NCBI GenBank assembly: GCA_902575835.1
Contig: CACGSX010000001.1
Coordinates: forward strand, 229,405-293,404
Direction: 5' to 3'
Length of the DNA: 64,000 nucleotides
From: an uncultured Pelagibacteraceae bacterium
GTDB taxonomy: Bacteria > Pseudomonadota > Alphaproteobacteria > Pelagibacterales > Pelagibacteraceae
Part shown: piece by piece, positions 1 to 8,753 of the stretch
How positions within the stretch are numbered: position 1 is the first letter of the stretch
Layout of the letters: each line of letters begins with the position of its first letter
Notes under the pieces: generated by a model
What the model saw: the letters and a program-made list of their open reading frames with translations, nothing else
The model's database searches: none
Told to the model about the DNA's origin: nothing
Position numbers and translations under genes: made by a program

Positions 1-1672
1 TAGACATTATTTCAAAAAGAGTTGATGCTTTAGCCATAACCATTCCAGCATGGATTCCTTTGCCAGCGACATCTGCGATTATAAAATAAACACTTTCATT
101 ATGAGGATAAAAACTAAAGAAATCTCCTGAAACTTCTCTGGCTGCAATATTAATTCCATGCACAGGGTAATTTTCCAAATTTCTTTTTGGTAGAAAATTT
201 TCTTGGACTTTAACCGCAAGTTTTACTTCATTTGAAATTCTGTCTCTCCATACTTTCTTTTCAGCTTCACTAGTTTCTAGTTTACTCATCAATCTATTGT
301 AATAAAGACCGATTACTCCTCCTGCGGTAAATGGATCTTGTGGTCCTCTAATAGTTAAATCACCAGACTCGGACTGTTTTTCTAAAATTGTAATTAAATC
401 GTGTTCAACAGACGTTGCATTATGCTCAGCAATATTCAATCCTAACTCTTCATGTAATGGACTTACTCTTAGAGGATAAAAGTAATTTAATATTTTCAAT
501 AAAATATATGATCCAAAAAATGAGAATACACCAATCGCAACAATTCCAATAAACTGTACTTTGATTTGTTCTAGTCTAGTTAATCCAGTTCCAAGTATTT
601 CAAGATCGCTAAACAATCCAACTGCGATAGTTCCCCAAACCCCTGCTGCCAAATGAACAGGTACAGCTCCAACAACATCGTCTATTTCAAATTTATTTAA
701 AAATTCATTTACAAATATTGCAACAACCGCTCCTATAATTCCAACAAATATTGAAGTCACTGATGTCATCGAATTACATCCTGCTGTAATTGCAACCAAT
801 CCTGCAAGTGGTCCAAGTATTACATAGTAAGGATCTGGTTTTTTAAATAATGCAAAAGAAATTCCAAGACCTGTTAATAATCCAAAAGAAGCAGCTAGAA
901 ATGTATTTATTAAAATCAAAGGAACTGCATCATCCATAGCACCATTACTTCCACCGTTAAAACCAAACCACCCAAACCATAAAATTAAAGTTCCCAAAAC
1001 TGCAAGTGGAAAACTTGAGCCTGTGAATTTTCCTTTATTAGCATCTGAATATTTTCCAATTCTTGGACCTAAAATTAAAACTGCTGATAATGCAATCCAT
1101 CCACCTACTGAATGAACTATTGTGCTTCCTGCAAAATCAACAAATCCAATATCTGTCAGCCATCCAGTTGTTTTAACTTGTCCAGTTACTGCAAGTAATT
1201 GTCTTGTGGCATCAATATTATTTAAATAACTTGATGACCATGCCCAATGACCAACAATTGGATATATAATTCCTGTAGCTATAATTGTAATTATTAAATA
1301 ACCATTAAACTTCATTCTTTCTGCAACAGCGCCTGATACAATAGTTGCTGCAGTTGCAACAAACATTGCCTGGAATACAAAGTATGTCATGTATTCAGCT
1401 TGATCAGTTTTAAAAAAAAATAAATCTGTTCCAAAATAGCCATTAAAACTCTTTCCAAACATCAACCCGAAACCAAATAACCAAAAGATTACAACCGCTA
1501 AGCCAAAATCAGCTGCGTTTTTAAGAGCAACATTAATGCTATTTTTGTGCCTTGAAAGACCTGTTTCCATACACATAAAACCTGCTTGCATTATGAAAAC
1601 TAAAATTGCGCAATCTATAACCCAAAGGGTATCAACAAATGATTTTACGGATTCCAGATCTACGTTCTCCAT
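1..1672 (-). CDS. amt: Ammonium transporter (Amt family) fused in frame to a C-terminal SpoIIE/PP2C-type serine phosphatase domain; C-terminus truncated by window edge
   Basis: Reverse-strand translation starts MENVDLESVKSFVDTLWVIDCAILVFIMQAGFMCMETG; Amt motifs DFAGSTIVHSVGGW and DDVVGAVPVHLAAGVWGT (twin-His positions). Open frame continues through LHEELGLNIAEHN...KVWRDRISNEVKLAVKVQENFLPKRNLENYPVHGINIAAREVSGDFFSFYPHNESVYFIIADVAGKGIHAGMVMAKAS, which is a SpoIIE-type phosphatase signature. Not in the ORF track because it runs off the edge. Confidence 0.93.
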   Translation of the reverse strand, partial: MENVDLESVKSFVDTLWVIDCAILVFIMQAGFMCMETGLSRHKNSINVALKNAADFGLAVVIFWLFGFGLMFGKSFNGYFGTDLFFFKTDQAEYMTYFVFQAMFVATAATIVSGAVAERMKFNGYLIITIIATGIIYPIVGHWAWSSSYLNNIDATRQLLAVTGQVKTTGWLTDIGFVDFAGSTIVHSVGGWIALSAVLILGPRIGKYSDANKGKFTGSSFPLAVLGTLILWFGWFGFNGGSNGAMDDAVPLILINTFLAASFGLLTGLGISFALFKKPDPYYVILGPLAGLVAITAGCNSMTSVTSIFVGIIGAVVAIFVNEFLNKFEIDDVVGAVPVHLAAGVWGTIAVGLFSDLEILGTGLTRLEQIKVQFIGIVAIGVFSFFGSYILLKILNYFYPLRVSPLHEELGLNIAEHNATSVEHDLITILEKQSESGDLTIRGPQDPFTAGGVIGLYYNRLMSKLETSEAEKKVWRDRISNEVKLAVKVQENFLPKRNLENYPVHGINIAAREVSGDFFSFYPHNESVYFIIADVAGKGIHAGMVMAKASTLFEIMS

Positions 1673-1739
1673 TTCATCCTCTTGAGGTTATATTTATTTT
1701 AAAGTTCATCATAGAAAGTAGATGGTCAAAATAGGTTGG

Positions 1740-1985
1740 TTAATCTTTTTTTTTCCAGATAAAATAAAATAGATAAGGAGAAAGTGCTGGAACAATCCCA
1801 AACCAAAACCACTCATCCCATCTAAAGCTTTTATCTAACATCGGACTTTTCAATCCATTCCACCAAGTTAAATATCCAATAAATATTATCCATGCTAAAC
1901 TAGCAGTTGCATAAATTTTAAAGTTTTTTGAAAGATCTCCTGAAAAGATCAATTTAAATTGTTCAACATATTTATTGAAATCCAT
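1740..1985 (-). CDS. Small hypothetical membrane protein (81 aa, about two predicted TM segments)
   Basis: ORF track; hydrophobic stretches IYATASLAWIIFIGYLTWW and WFWFGIVPALSPYLFYFIW; 9-nt gap from upstream pilin gene and upstream of amt on same strand. Confidence 0.7.
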   Translation of the reverse strand: MDFNKYVEQFKLIFSGDLSKNFKIYATASLAWIIFIGYLTWWNGLKSPMLDKSFRWDEWFWFGIVPALSPYLFYFIWKKKD

Positions 1986-1994
1986 TTTGATAAT

Positions 1995-2414
1995 TTAACA
2001 GTTAGAGTTCTTATCAAGAACAGATTTATGAGTGTAAGTCATAATACAAGGTTTTGATGTATCTTGTTCCTCAGTTTTAATCTTGTATCCATCTGAAAAA
2101 GCTTCAACACAAAACTCATAGCCCACTTTCTCAACTATAACATCTGCTCCGCCCAATAACTCTTTTTCAATTTCATTTGATGGGTCTGATTTTCCTGTAA
2201 TGCTACAAGTTCTTGTAAAAAAATAATTATCATTATCAGAATAGTATTCAGATTGCGCTAGGGATATCTGCATCATTATATTTTCTGCTGATTTTTTCTT
2301 AGATGCTCCAACGTAACCGTTGTAACTAACAATTCCTATTGCTGAGATTATTCCAAGAATTGCAACAACAACCAAAAGCTCAATTAGGGTAAAACCTGAG
2401 CTCCTGGTTGTCAT
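1995..2414 (-). CDS. Type IV prepilin (PilA/PilE-like)
   Basis: N-terminal prepilin motif SSG|FTLIELLVVVAILGIISAIGIVSYNGY. Confidence 0.9.
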   Translation of the reverse strand: MTTRSSGFTLIELLVVVAILGIISAIGIVSYNGYVGASKKKSAENIMMQISLAQSEYYSDNDNYFFTRTCSITGKSDPSNEIEKELLGGADVIVEKVGYEFCVEAFSDGYKIKTEEQDTSKPCIMTYTHKSVLDKNSNC

Positions 2415-2426
2415 AAAATTTTAAAT

Positions 2427-2894
2427 TTATTCTATGGTAACAGTACCAGATAACAGTGTGGCTCCATCGACTTCACAAGATATAATTTCTACTGTGGTAC
2501 CATTATCTGTGACACTTGTGTAACCTTCATCACCTGTACCACAAGAAGTTAATTTAGTTGTTTTGATTGCAGAATTAGATGTCGTATAAGGATTTTTAAA
2601 TTCTGATCCTAAAGCATCATTTACAGCCGTCGTAACATTTCCTGATGATTTTCTGTTAGCACAAGTCAATTTTTTTGTGCCTTTGACCATCACTTCAGTC
2701 TCCCCAATTTCGCATTTTTTAAGCTCAGCAGCCACATATTTAAGTACTGCTGCTTGGTTTGATTTAACTGCTGATTTTTTTGCGCCCTTTGTGTAACCAG
2801 AGTAAGCAACAACTCCAACTGCAGCTAAAATACCGATGATGGCTACAACAACTAATAATTCTATAAGTGTAAAACCTTTATTATTTTTTTTCAT
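2427..2894 (-). CDS. Type IV prepilin (PilA-like); start trimmed from the track ORF (2960) to the M of MKKNNKGFTLIELL
   Basis: MKKNNKG|FTLIELLVVVAIIGILAAVGVVAYSGYTKGAKKSAVKSN; paired Cys in C-terminal half. Confidence 0.92.
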   Translation of the reverse strand: MKKNNKGFTLIELLVVVAIIGILAAVGVVAYSGYTKGAKKSAVKSNQAAVLKYVAAELKKCEIGETEVMVKGTKKLTCANRKSSGNVTTAVNDALGSEFKNPYTTSNSAIKTTKLTSCGTGDEGYTSVTDNGTTVEIISCEVDGATLLSGTVTIE

Positions 2895-2922
2895 AATTAA
2901 TGATCCTATTTTAAATAAAAAA

Positions 2923-2977
2923 TATGTATATACATAATAATTATATCTTTTGAAAGTCAATATCTACATACATAATA
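2923..2977. promoter_or_regulatory. Candidate operator/promoter region in the divergent pilin / STAS intergenic gap: perfect 14-bp palindrome TATGTATATACATA (2923-2936) and direct repeat ATACATAATA (2930-2939, 2968-2977)
   Basis: Read directly from sequence; a TTGACT (minus strand, 2955-2960) lies 18 nt from TATGTA, a plausible -35/-10 pair for the pilin operon. Confidence 0.35.
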
Positions 2978-3036
2978 TATTCAAAATGGGTCATTTTTGT
3001 TGATTTCAGAGGGAAATTTAATAAATATTAATATTT

Positions 3037-3336
3037 ATGTCATACAAAGTTACTGAGGAAGGCGAAATATCAATTGTACACCTTGATGGTGAAATTGATA
3101 TGGATGTAACAGAAAAAGCAAAAGAAGTTATAATGCCTTTAATTGAGGCAAAAAAAGAAGTTCATCTAAATTTAAAAGAAGTTCAGTACATGGACTCATC
3201 TGGAATATCTGTTTTAATTGAAAGTCATCAAAAAGCAACAGAACTTGGAACAAAAGTCATTTTGAAAGATATAAGTAAGTCTGTTTTAAAAGTTATCATG
3301 ATGGCAAAACTGGAGCAAATTTTAAACTTAGGATAA
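3037..3336 (+). CDS. STAS-domain anti-sigma-factor antagonist (SpoIIAA/RsbV-like)
   Basis: VHLNLKEVQYMDSSGISVLIESHQKA: canonical DSSG phosphorylation motif; 99 aa. Confidence 0.92.
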   Translation: MSYKVTEEGEISIVHLDGEIDMDVTEKAKEVIMPLIEAKKEVHLNLKEVQYMDSSGISVLIESHQKATELGTKVILKDISKSVLKVIMMAKLEQILNLG

Positions 3337-3339
3337 ATT

Positions 3340-3768
3340 ATGAATAATCTTGCTCATATATCAGAACAAAGAGATTTTGTTGTAAGTTCATCTAGTCTTA
3401 AAGATGTAAGAAGTTTTTCAAGAGAAGTGTTTGAAAAAGTAAATATTAATCAAGATTTAAAAGATGAGTTAGTATTAGCAATAGCAGAAGCTGCACAGAA
3501 CATTGTTAAACATGCTTATCAAGGTGAAGATACTGAAGATAAAATGGAGATTAAAATTTCTTTATCAAATGGAAATTTAGAAATTGGATTTTTTGATAAA
3601 GGAAGACCAGTTGAAAAAGATAAAATTAGACATAGAAAAATTGATGATATTAAACCAGGTGGACTTGGAACTTTTTTTATTCAACAAATAATGGATGCAG
3701 TAGTATTTAAAGAAGGCGAGAAGCCTTGGATCAATCATTTAATTTTATCAAAAAAAATAGATTATTAA
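3340..3768 (+). CDS. GHKL-type serine kinase / anti-sigma factor (SpoIIAB/RsbW-like HATPase)
   Basis: N-box ELVLAIAEAAQNIVKHAY, G1 IGFFDKGRPV, G2 GGLGTFFIQQIMD; 3 bp downstream of the STAS gene. Confidence 0.9.
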   Translation: MNNLAHISEQRDFVVSSSSLKDVRSFSREVFEKVNINQDLKDELVLAIAEAAQNIVKHAYQGEDTEDKMEIKISLSNGNLEIGFFDKGRPVEKDKIRHRKIDDIKPGGLGTFFIQQIMDAVVFKEGEKPWINHLILSKKIDY

Positions 3769-5006
3769 CTTCCTATAATTGCACCAACATTGAAGATTGG
3801 TGAATACATGGCTATCATTAAACCACCAATCATTGTTCCCATAAATACAATCATAATCGGTTCAATTAAACTCGACATATTATCTACAGCTGTATCAAAC
3901 TCTTCTTCATAATATGCTGATACAGATGTAAACATTTCATCCAAGTTACCAGTTTGTTCACCAACAGAAATTAACTGGCTAAAGGTTGCTGGGAACACCG
4001 GTTCTTTTAAAAATAGTTTTGTTAAAGTGTCTCCTGAGAAAACACCTTTTTTTACATTTTCTAAAGCTTGAGTGACGACGTCATTGTTACTTACTTGTTT
4101 TGCAATTTCTATACTTTCAAGCAAATTTACACCTGCAGAACTAAGGTTACCCATTATAAGAGATACTCTTGCAATTAAAGATTTTAAAATCATATCTCCA
4201 AATACAGGCATTTTTAAAACTCTATAATGCCATTTATATCTCACTGCTGGTATTTTCGTTGTTGTGTATTTAAAGATAGCAAATCCTATTGCTAAAACTA
4301 AAAATAAAGTTAAACCACCTGCTCCTCTCATAAAATTACTAGCATTCATAATGACTGCTGTAGGTGTTGGTAAAGGTACTCCCATTCCTTCATACATTTC
4401 AGCAAATATTGGAACAACTTTAACTAACATGAATACCATTACAGTTATTGCAACTGTAAACATGACAACAGGATACGTTAATGCACTTTTAATTTTCTTT
4501 TTAACTTTTTCTCTTTTTTCTAATGAGTCCACTAATTTCAGCAAGAAGACATCTAATTTACCACTAGCCTCACCTGCTTTTATTAAGTTTATGTATATAT
4601 TATCAAAAACCTTAGGGTATTTTTCAAAGCATTTTGAAAGTGTTATACCCCCTTCTAGACTTTTTCTAATATCCTCAATAATTTCTTTCATTGTTGGATG
4701 CTCAATTTGATCACGTAGCATGGAAAGTACATTTAAAATTGGAAGACCTGCTTTAACCATGGTTGCAAACTGTTTTGAGAAAATCATTACATCTTGAGGC
4801 GTAACTTTTTTCTTTCCAAAGGAAAAACTGCTTTTTTTACCTTTTTCTTTTGCAGCTTTTTTCTTTTTAGTTTTAACTAAATTGGTGATTATAATCTTTT
4901 GTTCTTTAAGTTTATAAGATGCTTCTTCTTGATTGAGAGCTTCTATTTCTCCCTCTATATATTTACCAGCTGAGATACCTTTATATGTAAATGTTTCTGA
5001 GGACAT
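3765..5006 (-). CDS. pilC: Type IV pilus inner-membrane platform protein PilC/GspF family
   Basis: FSKQFATMVKAGLPILNVLSML, GEASGKLDVFL, GEQTGNLDEMF...SLIEPIMIVFMGTMIGGLMIAMYSPIF. Confidence 0.95.
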   Translation of the reverse strand: MSSETFTYKGISAGKYIEGEIEALNQEEASYKLKEQKIIITNLVKTKKKKAAKEKGKKSSFSFGKKKVTPQDVMIFSKQFATMVKAGLPILNVLSMLRDQIEHPTMKEIIEDIRKSLEGGITLSKCFEKYPKVFDNIYINLIKAGEASGKLDVFLLKLVDSLEKREKVKKKIKSALTYPVVMFTVAITVMVFMLVKVVPIFAEMYEGMGVPLPTPTAVIMNASNFMRGAGGLTLFLVLAIGFAIFKYTTTKIPAVRYKWHYRVLKMPVFGDMILKSLIARVSLIMGNLSSAGVNLLESIEIAKQVSNNDVVTQALENVKKGVFSGDTLTKLFLKEPVFPATFSQLISVGEQTGNLDEMFTSVSAYYEEEFDTAVDNMSSLIEPIMIVFMGTMIGGLMIAMYSPIFNVGAIIGS

Positions 5007-5009
5007 TTG

Positions 5010-6758
5010 TTAATCCATAGAAAGAACTCTATCAAATTCTCTGAAATTTAAGTCTCCAGTTAATATAAGTTCTCTTCCCATATCCTGCATTGTTCTAAAA
5101 CCTTCATTTGCGGCAATTTCTTTCAGCTCTGGTGTAGTAGCTTTTCTTAAGATTGCTTCTTTTATTGGTTTTGTAACATTTAATATTTCATAAATTCCCA
5201 TACGACCTTTATATCCGGAATCTTTACATTTTGGACAACCTTTTCCTTTTTGTACTTTTGCTCTTGAGGCTTGTTCAACTGTAAAGCCTAAGTCAGCTAG
5301 TGCTTTTGGAGTGATATCGTTGTCCGGCTCTCTACATTCTGTACAAGTTTTTCTTGCTAGTCTTTGTGCCAAAACCAAACTTACAGCTGCACTTATTAAA
5401 TAATCTGGGGTCCCCATATTCTGTAATCTAGTAATTGTGCTTGGCGCATCATTTGTGTGTAAGGTACTGAAAACTAAGTGCCCTGTAAGCGCAGCTTTTA
5501 ACCCTATATCAACTGTTTCTTTATCCCGCATCTCTCCAACTAGAATTATTTCTGGGTCTTGTCTTAAAAAAGATCTCAACGCTGTTGCAAAGTTAAAACC
5601 AATATCATCTTTAATTTGAACTTGTCCAACACCATCAAGTTCATACTCAACTGGGTCTTCAGCTGTTAATATATTTAAATGCGGTTTAGAAACTTCTTTA
5701 AGAATACTATACAGTGTGGTTGTTTTTCCTGAACCCGTTGGGCCTGTTACAAGAACCAAACCTTGTGTACCGTGTATTGCTTTTCTTAAATTTTTTAAAT
5801 CTGTTTCTTCGAAATTTAATTGTTCTAGACTTATATCTCCAGCATCTTTGTTTAGAACCCTCATTACAATTCTTTCATTTGTGGCTGTTGGCAAAATAGA
5901 AAGTCGAAGATCAACTACTTTGCCATCAATTTTAAATGGAATAGCGCCATCTTGGGGCAATCTTCTCTCGGCAATATCCAATTTTCCCATAATCTTGAAT
6001 CTTGTAACAACTGCACCATAATTTGAATGTAAAAATTTTTTGAAGTGTTCTTGCTCAGTAAGAATTCCATCCAATCTGTATCTTACTCTTGAGGAAAATC
6101 TATATGGTTCAATATGTATGTCAGAAACGCCGGACTTAATAGCTTCAGAAACTACTGCAGTACTAAATTTTATTACTTCAGACTCATTTTCAATTGCTTC
6201 AACATCTTCTTCTGGCTGACTTTCTAAGACTTCTGCTTGTTCATCAACATCATAATCAAATGTTTTTGTTTTTTCAGCTTGTGTTTGTCTTATGTCTGAA
6301 ATAGTTTTTTCGCCGTCTGCTAAAAGTTTATCAACAAAATTTGAAATATCAGAAACTTTTGCTGCATGAAGTTCAATATCCATTTTTGTAATGGTTCTTA
6401 AGTTTCTCATCAAACTTAATTTTGAAATATCGGATATTGCAATATGAAGAACTTTTCCTTCAATTTTAAATGGAGCTATGAAATTCATATTTATATAGTT
6501 AGAAGGGAGAACTGCCTTTAATTCTTCAGTCACTACAACAGCTGATAAATCAACTACATCTAAAGATTGATCATGAACTAGTAAATCTAAGATTTTTTGT
6601 TCATCGGTAAGATTTAACTCAAATACAGCATCCAGTTGTGATTTGTTTCCATCACTGGAAATTTTTTTTATTTCTGCTAAATCTTTTCCAGAGATAATAT
6701 CCTGGTCAATTAAAATATTAATTAAATTAATCTCAGACTCTCTACTAATATTAATCAT
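5010..6758 (-). CDS. pilB: Type IV pilus assembly ATPase PilB/GspE family
   Basis: Walker A GPTGSGKTTTLYSIL, ILTAEDPVEYELDGVGQVQ, Walker B ILVGEMRDKETVDIGLKAALTGHLVFSTLHTNDAP, CxxC zinc pairs. Confidence 0.96.
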   Translation of the reverse strand: MINISRESEINLINILIDQDIISGKDLAEIKKISSDGNKSQLDAVFELNLTDEQKILDLLVHDQSLDVVDLSAVVVTEELKAVLPSNYINMNFIAPFKIEGKVLHIAISDISKLSLMRNLRTITKMDIELHAAKVSDISNFVDKLLADGEKTISDIRQTQAEKTKTFDYDVDEQAEVLESQPEEDVEAIENESEVIKFSTAVVSEAIKSGVSDIHIEPYRFSSRVRYRLDGILTEQEHFKKFLHSNYGAVVTRFKIMGKLDIAERRLPQDGAIPFKIDGKVVDLRLSILPTATNERIVMRVLNKDAGDISLEQLNFEETDLKNLRKAIHGTQGLVLVTGPTGSGKTTTLYSILKEVSKPHLNILTAEDPVEYELDGVGQVQIKDDIGFNFATALRSFLRQDPEIILVGEMRDKETVDIGLKAALTGHLVFSTLHTNDAPSTITRLQNMGTPDYLISAAVSLVLAQRLARKTCTECREPDNDITPKALADLGFTVEQASRAKVQKGKGCPKCKDSGYKGRMGIYEILNVTKPIKEAILRKATTPELKEIAANEGFRTMQDMGRELILTGDLNFREFDRVLSMD

Positions 6759-8308
6759 TATAAAATTCTTGGTGCTATAAATACCAAAAGTTCATCTAGG
6801 TTATCAGAATTTGCTTTGCCTTTAAAGAGATTACCTATTACAGGAACATTTCCTAAACCTGGAGTTTGATTTTTACTTTGAGAAAGTACGTTTTTCTTAA
6901 TACCACCAATAACAACAATGTCTCCATCAGCAACTAACAATTTAGTAACAATTTCCATTTTATTAATGGGTGGTTCATCTCCTCCAGCAGATCTATTTGG
7001 AGTATCGTTGTTTACTTTTATAGTTAAAAGAACATTTCCATCACCAATAATACTTGGCGTCACTTCTAATTTTAATGCTGCTTCCTTAAAAGAAGTGGAG
7101 GTTGTTCCATCAGATGTTGTTTGATAAGGAATTTCTTCTCCCTGTGTAACAGTTGCTAGCTGATTATCTAATGTAAATACTTTTGGATTAGAAATTGTTT
7201 TACCCATTCCCATGCTTTCTAATGCTGTAATTTCTGCTTTTAAAACACCAGTAGGTGTTCTTCTAAGAATTCCTATACCACTTGTAGCACCAGTAACTGG
7301 AAAATTGGTTAAACTATCTGTTGCTGCTCCAAGTCCCGCTGCAGTATCTAAATCTGTTCCAAATGCACTACCACTACTTGTGCCCGCAGTACCACCAGAA
7401 ATTTTTCCAGCTCTGTTATAATATCCTCCTATTCTAGTACCAAGAGCTCTTTCGAAATCTGAGTTGGCCTCAACAATAAAAGCTTCTATTAAAACTTGCT
7501 TAGTTCTTATATCAATTTCTTTAACAACTTTATCAACAACATCTAAATCTTTTTCCTTACCTCTTACTATTATAGACCGCGTAGTGGTCTCTTCCGTAAT
7601 TTGAATTGGTGTAAAAGAACTATCTCCTGCTGATTGAGTAAATAATTCATCAATTGTTGCTTTTGCTTGTGCGGGAGTAATGTAATAAAGTCTAAAAATT
7701 TCAGAATAAATTGGTTCTACACTATCTTCTAATTCTACTTTTCTTTTAACAGCTTGAGCTCTTTCAGATTTATATGTTTCTTGTGCTGTTAAAGTTTCAG
7801 GTGAGTGAATCCTTATTAAGTTGCTTGCTACATCAACATCTGATGCAAAATTTTTCATATCCAACAAAGCTTGAAAAGCCTTATCCCACGGTACATCAAT
7901 TAATTCTGCAGAAATTGCTCCGGCAACTTCGTCCCCAACAAGAATGTTAATCTCACCAATTTTACCCATTAGTTTCATTGTTTCTTTGTAATCTAAGTTT
8001 TTAAATTTTAATGTTACCCTTTGTTTTAATAATGGGTAATCGTCAGAAATTATTAGGTAGTTTCGTTGTGCTTCAGATGATATTTTCTTTCTTTTTCCTA
8101 ATTTTCTAGAGTCACCCTCAATAGGTTTGGGTCCCATTTCAAGTGTTTTTGCAACTTCAGATTTTCCTGAATTAACAATATTTTTATCTTTAATTAAGGG
8201 CGTGTTGTGTTTAAATGGTTTGTTGTATTTTGAATTTGGACCACAGGCGCTCAAAATAAAAGCTAAAGCTAAAAGAAAAATTATATTGAAATATTTTTTA
8301 ATAATCAT
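6758..8308 (-). CDS. pilQ: Secretin (PilQ/MshL family), predicted lipoprotein
   Basis: Lipobox ILSACG at N-terminus; VLIEAFIVEANSDFERALGTRIGG; C-terminal secretin GDIVVIGGIKKNVLSQSKNQTPGLGNVPVIGNLFKGKANSDNLDELLVFIAPRIL. Confidence 0.93.
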   Translation of the reverse strand: MIIKKYFNIIFLLALAFILSACGPNSKYNKPFKHNTPLIKDKNIVNSGKSEVAKTLEMGPKPIEGDSRKLGKRKKISSEAQRNYLIISDDYPLLKQRVTLKFKNLDYKETMKLMGKIGEINILVGDEVAGAISAELIDVPWDKAFQALLDMKNFASDVDVASNLIRIHSPETLTAQETYKSERAQAVKRKVELEDSVEPIYSEIFRLYYITPAQAKATIDELFTQSAGDSSFTPIQITEETTTRSIIVRGKEKDLDVVDKVVKEIDIRTKQVLIEAFIVEANSDFERALGTRIGGYYNRAGKISGGTAGTSSGSAFGTDLDTAAGLGAATDSLTNFPVTGATSGIGILRRTPTGVLKAEITALESMGMGKTISNPKVFTLDNQLATVTQGEEIPYQTTSDGTTSTSFKEAALKLEVTPSIIGDGNVLLTIKVNNDTPNRSAGGDEPPINKMEIVTKLLVADGDIVVIGGIKKNVLSQSKNQTPGLGNVPVIGNLFKGKANSDNLDELLVFIAPRIL

Positions 8309-8753
8309 CTGACTCTCTTACTTGATTATTAAAATCAATAATCATGAATTTACCATCATCTTTTTTAAATATCGCTTCAGTCAATCTTAAGTCTACTAAT
8401 TGAATTTTGCCCAAGTATTGGCCAAGAGTTAAAGTTAAAACTTCTCCTCCAGAGTTTACTATCGAAATATAACTATGATCTTTTCCAGATATTAATCCTG
8501 CTAATTTAAAATTGTATAAGCTTAATTCATTTTCTTGCTCTTCAGCAGGTATGTTACCTGACATCGAGCTTGTACCTTCGTTTCCAGCAAAAGGATCATT
8601 TAATGGAACCTCTTCGTCATCTTCTATTTCTTTTGCTATTTCTTTTACTTGCTCTAAGACTTCTTTTTTTTGATCGTGATTGTCTGCGATAACTAAAGTT
8701 AAAGAACTAATAAAGAAAAATAAAGTTAGTAAGATTATTTTAAAAAAATTCAT
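8298..8753 (-). CDS. pilP: PilP/MshK-like pilus assembly protein
   Basis: Signal peptide; FAGNEG...YNFKLAGLISGKDHSYISIVNSGGEVLTLTLGQYLGKIQLVDL; position between PilO and secretin. Confidence 0.7.
   Translation of the reverse strand: MNFFKIILLTLFFFISSLTLVIADNHDQKKEVLEQVKEIAKEIEDDEEVPLNDPFAGNEGTSSMSGNIPAEEQENELSLYNFKLAGLISGKDHSYISIVNSGGEVLTLTLGQYLGKIQLVDLRLTEAIFKKDDGKFMIIDFNNQVRESDDY

Noticed and set aside
1673-1739. Promoter for amt
   Set aside because: TTGACC and TATGAT are present but only 10 nt apart; no well-spaced -35/-10 pair could be supported.
4264-4710. 148-aa plus-strand ORF
   Set aside because: Antisense to pilC; frame mirrors codon bias of the real gene and has no recognisable motif.
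5716-6021. 101-aa plus-strand ORF (and 5714-5899, 5437-5619)
   Set aside because: Antisense to pilB, low-quality composition typical of shadow ORFs.
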